Source: Hyphomicrobiales bacterium (GTDB taxonomy: Bacteria > Pseudomonadota > Alphaproteobacteria > Rhizobiales > Rhizobiaceae). From it: a DNA stretch of 64,000 nt. The notes below the pieces were generated by a model. The model saw nothing but the letters and a program-made list of their open reading frames with translations, ran no database searches and was not told where the DNA came from. A program made the position numbers and the translations under genes. Shown one piece after another: positions 36,304-45,085 of the stretch (the stretch's first letter is position 1; each line of letters begins with the position of its first letter). The DNA is taken from contig UBMI01000010.1 of NCBI GenBank assembly GCA_900466475.1, positions 124,001 to 188,000 on the forward strand, in the 5' to 3' direction.

Positions 36304-39171
36304 TTGCCTGCAAAGGCGCCGGATTATCCCTTCTTTAACGCGGTCAGATCGATGTCAGGCTTGAAAAGAATGGGTTTTCTCATGTTTGCGATCGCATACT
36401 GCCTGACCTACCAACATGACCTGACGCTGGTTCTCCTGGCTGCCGCACTATGCCTCGTGTCCAATCTGGGAACGATCCTGTTCTTGAGAAGCGCTGGCAG
36501 GTCAAAAGGCGTGCCGCGCTGGATCTGGCTTTCCGTGGCCGGGGCAGCGGGCGGCTTCGGTATCTGGTCGACGCATTTCGTCGCAATGCTCGCCTATGAT
36601 CCGGGCATCGTCGTCGGTTATGATCGCGATCTGACGCTTATTTCACTTGGCGCGGCCTTTGCTTCCACTTTTGTGGCCGGCCTTGCTGCCGTGTCACTTG
36701 CAGGCTCCCAGGCCAATATTGCCGCGGGCCTGGCTTTTGGCGTCGGCGTCGCAGCCATGCATTTCATCGGCATGGCCGGACTGCAGGTTCCAGGGACCAT
36801 CGTCTGGGATCGGTATCTCGTTGTCGTTGCGCTGATCATATCGGCGGCCATGGCGACCTGGGGATTTACGCTCACAAAGAACTGGAAGGGCTCGAACTGG
36901 AGCATTCTCGCTGCAGCGTCCGCGCTGTCACTCGGCATCGTCCTCATGCATTTCACCGCGATGGGGGCGCTGACGATTATCGAAGGAGGCGCAAACGCGA
37001 TCGAGCCGCAGGCGCTTTCGAAGCCGTTTCTTCTGGCGACCATTCTTGCCGTATCGATCTCAATGCTCGCCTCGGGCATTTCGGCATCGATCATTGCGTT
37101 TCGCGCCGCCAGGCAGGCGAGTGCAAGCGAAACCAGGTTCGAGCTGCTCCTGCAGGGCGTGACGGACTACGCAATCTACATGCTCGACCCTTCAGGCATC
37201 GTGACGAACTGGAATACCGGGGCGGAACGCGCCAAGGGCTATAGCGCCGCCGAAATCGTCGGCCAGAGCTTCGCACGGTTCTACTCCGAAGAGGATCAGA
37301 GGAATGGTCTTCCGCAGCGCGCGCTCCAATCCGCTCTCGCCAACGGCAGATTTGAAGCGGAAGGGCTGCGTTTTCGCAAGGATGGATCCTCGTTCTGGGC
37401 ACATGTCGTCATCCAACCCGTGTATGATGATGACCATCATCTCATCGGATACGTGAAGATTACCCGCGATATCACGCAGGCAAAGATCGACGGGGATCGG
37501 ATCAGGGAAGTATCGAGGAACCTCGATCTGGCACTCGAGAACATGAGCCAGGGCATCTCGATGTTCGACCGCAATGAGCGGCTGATTCTCGCAAACGCCA
37601 GATATAGCCAGCTCTTCGGGTTTCCCGAGAATTTCATTCGCCCCGGCCTTGCCTATTCCGAAATCGTTCGCAGCGGCTATCAGATCGTCTTTGGCGATGG
37701 TGACGCCGCAGATACAAGGGCGACCGATCATTATCGCCGGCATATGGCGACCATGCGCTCCGGCCAGAAAACCCTGGTGCATCAGACGACGAGCGGTCGC
37801 TCAATTCTTGCGACATTCAACGTTCTGGCGGATGGCGGCTGGGTTACGACATTCGAAGACATTACCGAGCGACTGGCACGCGAAGAGAAAATCGCGTTCA
37901 TGGCCAAGCACGATGCGTTGACCGGCCTTCCTAACCGTCCCACGTTCAACGACTATCTCTCACATCAGCTGACAATCGCCAAAAGGCTGTCGAGCAAGGT
38001 TGCGGTGATTGGCATCGACCTGGACAAGTTCAAAGAAATCAATGACCAGATGGGTCATGTCGCAGGTGATTTCGTGTTGAGCACATTGGCTGCCCGCTTG
38101 AACGGAATCCTGCGCGACGAGGAGCTCGTCGCCCGGCTTGGCGGCGATGAGTTCGCAGCCGTGAAGCGCTTCAACGACATGGCAGAGCTTGACGACTTCG
38201 TTGCGCGGCTGGAAGCCACGCTCATGGAGAAGATGGATTTCGAGGGACACCATATCGTCCCGGGGGCCAGCGTTGGCGTCGCACTTTACCCCGAGGCCGG
38301 CGAAAATACCGAAACGCTTCTCGCAAACGCAGATTTGGCCATGTATCGTGCAAAGCATGAGGTCGGGCGCAATGTCTGCTTCTATGAAGAATCCATGGAT
38401 GAAGCGTCTCGTGACAGACGAAGGCTGGCGCGTGACCTCTGGACCGCGATCGAGCGTGACCAGATGTACCTTCACTATCAGGTGCAGAAATCGGTCGCGA
38501 CCGGCAAGACGACCGGCTACGAGGTGCTGCTCAGATGGAACCATCCTGAGCGCGGAAACATCTCGCCCGTCGATTTCATTCCGATTGCCGAAGAATGCGG
38601 CGCGATCGTGCCCATCGGCGAATGGGTCCTTCGCGAGGCATGCAGGGAAGCGGTCAGCTGGAAGGACGACATCAAGATCGCCGTCAATATTTCGCCCATC
38701 CAGATCGCCCATGCAAACATAGCCGAGCTCGTTCGCGCCGTGCTCCAGGAAACCGGCCTGCCGGCATCGCGGCTCGAACTTGAAATAACGGAGTCGTCGA
38801 TCATCGTCGACAAGAGCAAGGCGCTGGTTGCAATGCGCGCGCTCAAGCAGCAGGGCGTCGCTATCGCCATCGACGATTTTGGAACAGGCTATTCGTCACT
38901 CGAGACCCTTCGCTCATTCCCCTTCGACAAGATCAAGCTCGATCGCAGCTTCATGAACGAAGTCGAGACGAGCCAGGAGGCGAAAGCGGTCATTCGGTCC
39001 ATCCTGGCCCTCGGACGCGGGCTGTCGATTCCGGTGCTGGCGGAAGGCGTGGAAACGCTGAGCCAGCTCGAGCTGCTGACGTCGGAAGGATGCGATGAGG
39101 CTCAGGGCTACTACTTTGGCCGCCCGGCACGAATGGAAAAACAAGCCGCTGCACTCAACACTGCGGCTTGA
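36304..39171 (+). CDS. MHYT-PAS-GGDEF-EAL membrane signalling protein
   Basis: A 955-residue cyclic-di-GMP protein with an N-terminal MHYT sensor of seven helices (about 25-270). Its repeated metal-site motifs appear as THFVAM, MHFIGM and MHFTAM, a set thought to bind copper and sense a diatomic gas. Two PAS-like domains (about 275-400 and 405-530) precede GGDEF (540-695) and EAL (705-945). GGDEF is intact; the inhibitory site reads R-D-E-E instead of RxxD. The EAL signature is EVL, a common active variant, and DDFGTG, KLD and EGVET are kept. The start is uncertain: TTG at 36304 has the best ribosome site, ATGs follow at 36352 and 36370. Confidence 0.9.
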   Translation: MPAKAPDYPFFNAVRSMSGLKRMGFLMFAIAYCLTYQHDLTLVLLAAALCLVSNLGTILFLRSAGRSKGVPRWIWLSVAGAAGGFGIWSTHFVAMLAYDPGIVVGYDRDLTLISLGAAFASTFVAGLAAVSLAGSQANIAAGLAFGVGVAAMHFIGMAGLQVPGTIVWDRYLVVVALIISAAMATWGFTLTKNWKGSNWSILAAASALSLGIVLMHFTAMGALTIIEGGANAIEPQALSKPFLLATILAVSISMLASGISASIIAFRAARQASASETRFELLLQGVTDYAIYMLDPSGIVTNWNTGAERAKGYSAAEIVGQSFARFYSEEDQRNGLPQRALQSALANGRFEAEGLRFRKDGSSFWAHVVIQPVYDDDHHLIGYVKITRDITQAKIDGDRIREVSRNLDLALENMSQGISMFDRNERLILANARYSQLFGFPENFIRPGLAYSEIVRSGYQIVFGDGDAADTRATDHYRRHMATMRSGQKTLVHQTTSGRSILATFNVLADGGWVTTFEDITERLAREEKIAFMAKHDALTGLPNRPTFNDYLSHQLTIAKRLSSKVAVIGIDLDKFKEINDQMGHVAGDFVLSTLAARLNGILRDEELVARLGGDEFAAVKRFNDMAELDDFVARLEATLMEKMDFEGHHIVPGASVGVALYPEAGENTETLLANADLAMYRAKHEVGRNVCFYEESMDEASRDRRRLARDLWTAIERDQMYLHYQVQKSVATGKTTGYEVLLRWNHPERGNISPVDFIPIAEECGAIVPIGEWVLREACREAVSWKDDIKIAVNISPIQIAHANIAELVRAVLQETGLPASRLELEITESSIIVDKSKALVAMRALKQQGVAIAIDDFGTGYSSLETLRSFPFDKIKLDRSFMNEVETSQEAKAVIRSILALGRGLSIPVLAEGVETLSQLELLTSEGCDEAQGYYFGRPARMEKQAAALNTAA

Positions 39172-39228
39172 CACCGGAAGATATCCGATCTTCCTATGCC
39201 GCATTCAAAGCGGCTGAGGAGAGTACGG

Positions 39229-40776
39229 ATGCGTCTCAAACTTGTCACCACGACGAGCATTATTGCCCTATCGCTGTTCGGGGCAGCGAATGCGGCTGAG
39301 ATCAATCAGGATGGAGCAAACAAGCTTCGCGACAGCCTGACGAAAGTGTTGCCTGACGATTTTGCAAAGAGCGGTTTTCTAACCGTCAACCCGGCGGGTA
39401 GCCGCTACGAGATCATTTATGATTTCGCCAAGCTGCTCAGCAAGGTCGACACGACCAAGGTCGTGGTGAATGGCCTGACACCATGGTCGGTTTTTGCCAC
39501 GCCGCTCGACAACGGTCTGTGGAACCTTGAAGGCAATAACAGCTTCAATATCTCCGGCAACCTCAAGGGGCCGGATGACAAGGCCACGGATTTTACCTAC
39601 TCGATAGCATCGATGGTCTATGACGGCGTTTTCGATCCTGCGATCGCGTATCTGCGCTCCGGTAATTTCAAGGCCACTGACATCCGCGTCACGTCAAAGT
39701 CCGATATGGATCAGGTCGACGCGACATTTGCGGGCATGGACTACCGGCTCGATTCGACCGACAGCGCCAGCGGTAATGGTCGTCTCGATTTCAAGGCCAA
39801 CGGTTCGCTTTCGGCGCTGTCGGAGACCGTCACGAGCCCGCAGATGCCACCGGTCAACATCAAGGCGGATTCGATAGACGTCAACGCCGATGTCGCCAGC
39901 CTGCCGGCGAAGGAAATCCGCGATATCGTCTTCTTCATCCTGGAGCATATGGACGAGAAGGAACTGAGCAAGGAGGATGGCGAAAAGCTGAAATCGGTGC
40001 TCAAGGCATCCTTCCCGCTATTCTCCTCGCTCAATGAATCGATCACGGCGAACAACCTGACGGTCGGTACCGCCGCAGGTAACGGTGGCGCCAAGGCCTT
40101 CGGATATAATTTCTCGATCGCCGGGCCGAGCGACGCCGTCCGCTTTGCCTTCGGTATGAACGCTGCAGATGTAACGCTCGATAGCCCTGTCGTGCCGGCG
40201 AGCTACCACGCCTTCCTGCCGAAGAGCATCGATATGCAGATCGCCGTCCCCGACATGGATTTTGCCGCTTTCGGCGACGAGTTCATGAAGATCGATTTCT
40301 CGGCCGGCAGCAATTCGGAGGAAAGCGGCAAGCAGGCGGCCGAAAAGCTTTTCCATGATGGTATGCTCGTCGTCGACTTGCCGAAGTTTACCGCGGTCTC
40401 CGACGTCTACGATATCGACGTCACCGGCAAACTGCTGGGCCGCATCGATACGCAGAAGGACTATTCGGTTCAGGCTTCGGTCCTTGCGCGCGATCTCGAC
40501 AAGTCGATCGCCGCCATTCAGGAGCTTGCCAAGAGCGATCCGAACCTCCAGCAGGTCTCCTTCGGCATGATGATGGCCAAGGGCTTTGCCAAGACCGATC
40601 CGGATGGCCGCTCGCGCTGGGATATCAGCGTTGCCGGCGACGGTTCGGTGGCGGTCAACGGTCAGCAGATCAAGGGACCGGATGCCGAGGAGCCGGATCA
40701 GAGCGAGGATCAGGATCAAGGGCAGGAACCCGATCAGGAACAGGATCAAGGTCAGGAGCCGGTACAGCCGCAATAA
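39229..40776 (+). CDS. Secreted protein of unknown function with Gln/Asp/Glu-rich tail
   Basis: A 515-residue protein with a signal peptide ending near residue 22 (ANA) and no other membrane segment, so probably periplasmic. The body is beta-rich with repeated Asp-Val-Thr-type strands and resembles the large alphaproteobacterial secreted proteins distantly like YdgA, but I cannot assign a domain with confidence. The last 35 residues are low-complexity (DQDQGQEPDQ and similar), encoded by a 30-base tandem repeat. GGAGAG precedes the ATG. It follows the MHYT gene by 57 bases and may share its transcript. A decayed copy of its C-terminal part lies downstream. Confidence 0.72.
   Translation: MRLKLVTTTSIIALSLFGAANAAEINQDGANKLRDSLTKVLPDDFAKSGFLTVNPAGSRYEIIYDFAKLLSKVDTTKVVVNGLTPWSVFATPLDNGLWNLEGNNSFNISGNLKGPDDKATDFTYSIASMVYDGVFDPAIAYLRSGNFKATDIRVTSKSDMDQVDATFAGMDYRLDSTDSASGNGRLDFKANGSLSALSETVTSPQMPPVNIKADSIDVNADVASLPAKEIRDIVFFILEHMDEKELSKEDGEKLKSVLKASFPLFSSLNESITANNLTVGTAAGNGGAKAFGYNFSIAGPSDAVRFAFGMNAADVTLDSPVVPASYHAFLPKSIDMQIAVPDMDFAAFGDEFMKIDFSAGSNSEESGKQAAEKLFHDGMLVVDLPKFTAVSDVYDIDVTGKLLGRIDTQKDYSVQASVLARDLDKSIAAIQELAKSDPNLQQVSFGMMMAKGFAKTDPDGRSRWDISVAGDGSVAVNGQQIKGPDAEEPDQSEDQDQGQEPDQEQDQGQEPVQPQ
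40711..40770 (+). repeat. Two-copy 30-base tandem repeat in the coding tail
   Basis: CAGGATCAAGG occurs at 40711-40721 and 40741-40751, and the next ten bases are also nearly the same (18 of 20 match over the first 20 bases). Each unit encodes a DQGQEP-type segment. The unit is a multiple of three, so copy-number change would keep the frame. Confidence 0.75.
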
Positions 40777-40804
40777 GGCCTTCGGCTTGCAATCTGAAAA
40801 TGAG

Positions 40805-40829
40805 AAGCCGGCTCCGTGCCGGCTTTTTT
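40805..40829 (+). terminator. Intrinsic terminator of the secreted protein gene
   Basis: AGCCGGC at 40806-40812 and GCCGGCT at 40818-40824 form a seven-base stem with a five-base loop, followed by six T. It lies 29 bases past the stop. Confidence 0.85.
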
Positions 40830-40837
40830 GATCCGGC

Positions 40838-41020
40838 ACCGAAGGTCGAGATCAAGTCAGCCTCTGGATGACGGTGGCGAAGGGCTTTACTAAAGAGGGA
40901 GACGGCCGTTCATTGTGGGCCGTTGTTCGACATCCGGATGGTTCTGTGACGGTGAATAATCAGCCCTTGATAGGGCTGATTGAGACCGGGCAGTACAAGC
41001 ATACAAGCCGAAACAAAAGC
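40838..41020 (+). pseudogene. Decayed C-terminal fragment of a second copy of the upstream secreted protein gene
   Basis: Translation from about 40850 reads QVSLWMTVAKGF, then TKEGDGRSLW and DGSVTVNNQ, matching QVSFGMMMAKGF, AKTDPDGRSRW and DGSVAVNGQ in the tail of the intact gene at about 40555-40670. The homology is also visible at DNA level (AAGGGCTTT, GGCCG, GGTTC, CGGT). It begins right after the first gene's terminator, has no start region, and ends in a second, similar hairpin. The simplest reading is a tandem duplication in which nearly all of the second copy was deleted. Confidence 0.7.
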
Positions 41021-41045
41021 GCCGGTCGAATACCGGCTCTTTTTA
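41021..41045. terminator. Bidirectional terminator at the prs end
   Basis: GCCGGT at 41021-41026 and ACCGGC at 41032-41037 surround a five-base loop, with T-rich sequence after it on the plus strand and GCTTTTGTTT after it on the minus strand. It overlaps the prs stop codon. Confidence 0.65.
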
Positions 41046-41975
41046 GTCGAAGAGGCTCGAGACGGACTCTTCCTGTGCGGTGCGGCTGATGGCTTCGCCG
41101 ATCAGCGGTGCTGTCGTGACGACGCGGATGTTGTGGGCCGAAAGGACGGCCGTCGTCGGCTGGATCGAATCCGTGATGACGAGTTCGCGCAGCTTCGACG
41201 AGGTTACGCGGGTGACCGCGCCGCCGGAGAGCACGCCATGGGTAATGTAGGCGGTGACGCTGGAAGCGCCCTTGGCGAGCATGGCGTCGGCGGCGTTGCA
41301 GAGCGTGCCGCCGGAATCGACGATGTCGTCGATCAACAGGCAATCCTTGCCGGTGATGTCACCGATAATGTTCATGACTTCGGATTCACCGGGCCGATCG
41401 CGACGCTTGTCGACGATGGCCAGAAGACAGTCCAGCCGTTTGGCGAGCGCGCGGGCGCGCACCACGCCGCCGACGTCAGGCGAGACGACCATGACGTTGC
41501 TGAGGTCATAATGGCTCTTGATGTCGCGCGTCAGTACGGGCAGGGCGAAGAGGTTGTCTGTCGGTATATCGAAGAAACCCTGGATCTGACCGGCATGGAG
41601 GTCGAGCGTCATGACGCGGTCGGCGCCGGCTTCGGTAATCAGGTTTGCGACCAGCTTGGCGGAGATCGGGGTGCGGCCTGAGGCGCGACGATCCTGGCGG
41701 GCGTAGCCGAAATACGGCAGCACGGCGGTGATGCGGCGGGCTGACGAACGACGCATGGCGTCGATCATGATCAGCAGCTCCATCAGGTGGTCATTGGCAG
41801 GAAAGGCGGTCGGCTGCACGAGGAAGACGTCCTCGCCGCGGACATTTTCCTGGATTTCCACGAAGATTTCCTGGTCGGCAAACCTTCGGACACTGGCTTT
41901 CCCTAAGGGAACATTGAGATAGTTGCAGATCGCTTCGGCGAGTTGCCGGTTCGAATTGCCTGCGAAAACCTTCAT
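41043..41975 (-). CDS. prs: Ribose-phosphate pyrophosphokinase
   Basis: The 310-residue enzyme that makes PRPP from ribose 5-phosphate and ATP for nucleotide, histidine and tryptophan synthesis. The N-terminal [15 protein letters not shown] block, the [15 protein letters not shown] flexible loop and the PRPP-binding [14 protein letters not shown] are all present. The length is standard. In many alphaproteobacteria prs is close to rplY; here about 5 kb of cyclic-di-GMP and secreted-protein genes on the other strand lies between. Confidence 0.97.
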   Translation of the reverse strand: MKVFAGNSNRQLAEAICNYLNVPLGKASVRRFADQEIFVEIQENVRGEDVFLVQPTAFPANDHLMELLIMIDAMRRSSARRITAVLPYFGYARQDRRASGRTPISAKLVANLITEAGADRVMTLDLHAGQIQGFFDIPTDNLFALPVLTRDIKSHYDLSNVMVVSPDVGGVVRARALAKRLDCLLAIVDKRRDRPGESEVMNIIGDITGKDCLLIDDIVDSGGTLCNAADAMLAKGASSVTAYITHGVLSGGAVTRVTSSKLRELVITDSIQPTTAVLSAHNIRVVTTAPLIGEAISRTAQEESVSSLFD

Positions 41976-42080
41976 CTTGGTCCGCCTGTTATGCGCTGAT
42001 AGCCGCGCTTTTTAGCCAGCTTCCCGGTGAATGCAAGGGCTAAGGCATCACATACTTTTATATTTATAAAAAGCTTGTGA

Positions 42081-42926
42081 CTAACCGCCCTGGCTTTGCC
42101 GCCAGGATGTAAATTCCGAGATCGTTTTGGAGGCGATCTGCTGCATCACGGAGGCGGGCACGCCGGCCCAGGGATCGGTTGCCGCCGTCGGCACGCTTTC
42201 CTGTCCCTGAATGCGGTGCAGCCGGCCGCCGGCATTGTCCAGCACATCCCAGACATAGACCACGGTGACCTTGCCTTCGTCGCTGAAGGCGGAGAGGTAA
42301 CCCTTCAGAATATAGTCGCTGCTGGTGTCGTTGGAACTCTTGATGGCAAGGCCATGGGCGCGGGCTTCCGTCCCGAGCTGGCGGGACAGCGGGGTCACGG
42401 CCTGCACCGGCGCACCGATGATGGGCAGGAAGCGCACGGTATTGCCGCGCGCCGACGTCGATGAAGAAACGGACGGATCAAGCGCTGCCGTCTGTGTCGG
42501 CTGACGCGACGGCGGTTGTTCGGCAGCGACGGTCGGTGGCGCAAGCGACCCGCTTTCGATCGGTCCGGACGCAGCGGGCGAAGAGCCGTTGCGGGACAGC
42601 GCATCGGCTTGGGCCTGCATGGTCGTCGGCGGAGCGCCGGTGCCGGGCCGGTGGGTCTGCGCCTGATAATCTGGCTGGGTCGGATATGTCTGCTGGCTAT
42701 AGGCTGGCGTATAACCGTTCCGACGGGGTGCGGCTGGAAATGTCTGCTGCGGCGCTCCGGCCATGCGTTCGGCTTCGCCCTGCGTCACCGGTGTGGATGA
42801 GCGCTGGTCCGTCGAGGAGTCGCCGATTTCCATCGGCGGCGTGAGCGTCAATGCATCGGTCGTGTTGCAAGCAGAAAGCAAGGCAAGACAGATCAGGAGC
42901 GTGGGCGCAGTCGCAACTCGCGTCAT
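42081..42926 (-). CDS. Lipoprotein with Pro/Gln-rich linker
   Basis: A 281-residue lipoprotein. The signal peptide ends in the lipobox LLSAC (Cys at about residue 20), so it is acylated by the lgt pathway encoded 3 kb away. Residues 30-155 are low-complexity, rich in Pro, Gln, Ser and Thr. The C-terminal 120 residues form a conserved domain (TVRFLPIIGAPVQ, KGYLSAFSDEGKVTVVYVWDVLD) of unknown function seen in Rhizobiaceae lipoproteins. A C-rich tract lies in its upstream region. Confidence 0.78.
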   Translation of the reverse strand: MTRVATAPTLLICLALLSACNTTDALTLTPPMEIGDSSTDQRSSTPVTQGEAERMAGAPQQTFPAAPRRNGYTPAYSQQTYPTQPDYQAQTHRPGTGAPPTTMQAQADALSRNGSSPAASGPIESGSLAPPTVAAEQPPSRQPTQTAALDPSVSSSTSARGNTVRFLPIIGAPVQAVTPLSRQLGTEARAHGLAIKSSNDTSSDYILKGYLSAFSDEGKVTVVYVWDVLDNAGGRLHRIQGQESVPTAATDPWAGVPASVMQQIASKTISEFTSWRQSQGG

Positions 42927-42975
42927 CCCTCGGTTCGTCCCTTCCCACGTCAGCATCAGCCCCGTGCGAATTTAT

Positions 42976-42987
42976 GGGGGTGGGGGG
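42976..42987. repeat. G-rich homopolymer tract upstream of the lipoprotein gene
   Basis: GGGGG-T-GGGGGG on the plus strand gives an almost unbroken C tract 50-60 bases before the lipoprotein start. Such runs can slip during replication and alter promoter spacing. No evidence of phase variation is available here. Confidence 0.4.
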
Positions 42988-43029
42988 ACCTGTCTGTCAA
43001 TTCCGGATTCTTGCCGGTCATTGCAGAAC

Positions 43030-44181
43030 TTAGGCGCCGATGAAATCCAGCGGATGGCGCGAAAGCGCACGCGGGCCTTCATCTGTCGTCAGATAGGTCT
43101 GTCCGAGCGTCATGGCCGTACCTGTATCGGAATCGGCGATGATCATGTGCACGAAGAGCGACATGTCGGCCTCGATCGGCTGCGGGTTGCCGGCATGGAA
43201 CATCTGATGCTCCATCCAGGAGGGTGAGAAACGGGCTCCCAGCGAATAGCCGCAGGCATTGAGGCGATGGCGGGCGAGGCCGCGCTCGTCCATGATCCTT
43301 GCATGCATGTCGAAGACATCGCCGAAGGTGTGGTCGGGCTTCAACACGGTCTCGATCGCCTGGATCGTCTCGAGGCAGGCATTGTAGAGCTCGCGGTGGC
43401 GGTGTGTCGGCTCGCCGATGACGATCGTGCGCATCATGGCGGCATGATAATGCGCGTAGGCGCCGGCCCATTCGAGTGTCAGCTGGTCATTGGCATCGAG
43501 CTTGCGACGGCCAGATTTGTAGCGGCAGAGCAGGGCGTCGGCGCCTGAACCGATGATGAATTCGTTGGCCGGATAGTCGCCACCACCGGTGAAGACCGCG
43601 CCCTGCATGGCCGCAAGAATATCGGCTTCGTCGGCGCCAGGCTTGGCCAGGCGGATCGCAGCATCCAGCGCGTCGTCGGCCAGCACGGCAGCGTGCTCGA
43701 CATAGGCGATTTCAGTCGGGCTCTTGATGAGGCGCAGGCGGCTGACGAGGTAGGAGGCGTCACTGATCTGGCCGAAGGTCGTCAACTGCGCGTCGACCAG
43801 CCGGGCGACGCGGCCGGTCATGCCATGCGTGTCATATTCGACGCCGATACGGGCGCCGAGCAGGTCCATTTCGACCAGCAGATTCTTGAGATCCATCGTC
43901 GGGTCGGCGTTGACGCGATCGACCCAGACATGGATGTCCTCGATAACGGAGGTGTGCCGGGCCTGGCGCAGGTCGGCCGAGCGGGTAAGGAGCGCCATGG
44001 TGCCGTCAGCCTTGACGACCAGCGTCTGGAAGAAGCAGTAGCCGAAGGTGTCGTAGCCGGTCAGCCAGTACATGCTCTCCTGTGCAAAAAGCAGCAGCGC
44101 ATCGAGCTTTTCTTCCTTCATCTTGTCCGTCAGGCGGGCGAGGCGGCTGGCGAATTCAGCCGGTTCGAAATGAAGTGCCAT
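43030..44181 (-). CDS. Creatinase/ectoine hydrolase-like M24 protein lacking metal ligands
   Basis: A 383-residue pita-bread-fold protein with an N-terminal creatinase domain (about 10-150, AQESMYWLTGYD) and an M24 domain. In metal-dependent aminopeptidases the ligand segment reads DAG...DxTRT; here the equivalent is WAGAYAHYHAAMMRT, so both Asp ligands are absent. The next block, CGYSLGARFSPSWMEHQM, resembles ectoine hydrolase (DoeA) and creatinase rather than aminopeptidase P. It is probably a metal-free amidinohydrolase-like enzyme of unknown substrate. It begins five bases after the pgeF stop, in the lgt-midA-pgeF operon. Confidence 0.82.
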   Translation of the reverse strand: MALHFEPAEFASRLARLTDKMKEEKLDALLLFAQESMYWLTGYDTFGYCFFQTLVVKADGTMALLTRSADLRQARHTSVIEDIHVWVDRVNADPTMDLKNLLVEMDLLGARIGVEYDTHGMTGRVARLVDAQLTTFGQISDASYLVSRLRLIKSPTEIAYVEHAAVLADDALDAAIRLAKPGADEADILAAMQGAVFTGGGDYPANEFIIGSGADALLCRYKSGRRKLDANDQLTLEWAGAYAHYHAAMMRTIVIGEPTHRHRELYNACLETIQAIETVLKPDHTFGDVFDMHARIMDERGLARHRLNACGYSLGARFSPSWMEHQMFHAGNPQPIEADMSLFVHMIIADSDTGTAMTLGQTYLTTDEGPRALSRHPLDFIGA

Positions 44182-44186
44182 GCTGC

Positions 44187-44981
44187 TTACATCTCCCTGA
44201 TGCTTATCGCCGAAATCTGGCGGCCGTAATCCGGCTCCTTTTTATGTGTGGTCCGGCGATAGGAAAAAAAGCGCTCGCTATCGGGATAAGTGCAGACACC
44301 CAGGCTTTCGGCGCGCACGCCGGCGTTTTTCAGCCGTTCGACGGTCAGTGCCGGCAGATCGAACATTGCGTGGCCCGCTGACGGGGACGGGACGAAGTAG
44401 CGTTCGTAGGTCGGATCATAGGCAAGGAAGCGCTCGACGAATTCCGGGCCGACCTCGTAACTTGCCTGGCTGATCGAGGGGCCGAGGCAGGCGACGATAT
44501 TGTCCCTGGTCGCGCCAAGGGCCTCCATGGCATCGATGGTGTTTTCAAGCACGCCGGTCAGCGCGCCTTTCCATCCGGCATGGGCCGCGCCGATGACCCG
44601 ACTTTCCGGATCGGCAAACAGGATCGGGCCGCAATCGGCCGCAAGCACGCCGAGCGCGATGCCCGGTGTTGCCGTGACCATGGCATCTGCCTGCGGCCGG
44701 TCGCCATCATAGTCCGGTCCGATTGTGACGACATCGGGGGAATGGACCTGATGGACCGTCGCCAGCCGCTCGACCGGCAGGCCGAACCAGGCGGCGACGC
44801 GTCTGCGGTTCTCCTGCACATTTTCGCGTTCGTCATGCGAGCCAAGGCCGACATTGAGGCCGCGATAGATTCCCTGGGAAACGCCACCCGCACGGGTGAA
44901 ATAGCCGTGGCGGACCGTGCTGCCGGCCGCTTCGTTCAGCAGCCCGCTTTCGATCGGTGCCGGAGAGTCCGCATCTGTCAT
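44187..44981 (-). CDS. pgeF: Peptidoglycan editing factor PgeF (multicopper-like laccase domain)
   Basis: A 264-residue protein of the YfiH family, which removes wrongly incorporated L-Ser from peptidoglycan precursors. Metal-site residues are visible: VHQVHS, AADCGPILF with Cys, and AAHAGWKGAL with His. The chosen start is MTDADSPAP; the reading frame continues upstream to a TTG at 45089 that overlaps the midA stop by four bases and would add 36 residues with an Arg-rich stretch. Length of homologues favours the shorter form. It lies between midA and the M24 gene. Confidence 0.88.
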   Translation of the reverse strand: MTDADSPAPIESGLLNEAAGSTVRHGYFTRAGGVSQGIYRGLNVGLGSHDERENVQENRRRVAAWFGLPVERLATVHQVHSPDVVTIGPDYDGDRPQADAMVTATPGIALGVLAADCGPILFADPESRVIGAAHAGWKGALTGVLENTIDAMEALGATRDNIVACLGPSISQASYEVGPEFVERFLAYDPTYERYFVPSPSAGHAMFDLPALTVERLKNAGVRAESLGVCTYPDSERFFSYRRTTHKKEPDYGRQISAISIREM

Positions 44982-45085
44982 GTGATATTCCGGTTTTTTG
45001 GAGAGGGATCGACGTCGTCTCCGCCGGCGCTTGTCCGGCGAAGCACTGTCATTTGCCTGGATGTTGGCGAGCGCGACGTTGTCTG

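Noticed and set aside
40868..41089. A 73-codon frame read as an independent small gene
   Set aside because: Its first half is homologous to the tail of the upstream gene, and its second half runs through a terminator into prs, so it is better explained as a gene remnant.
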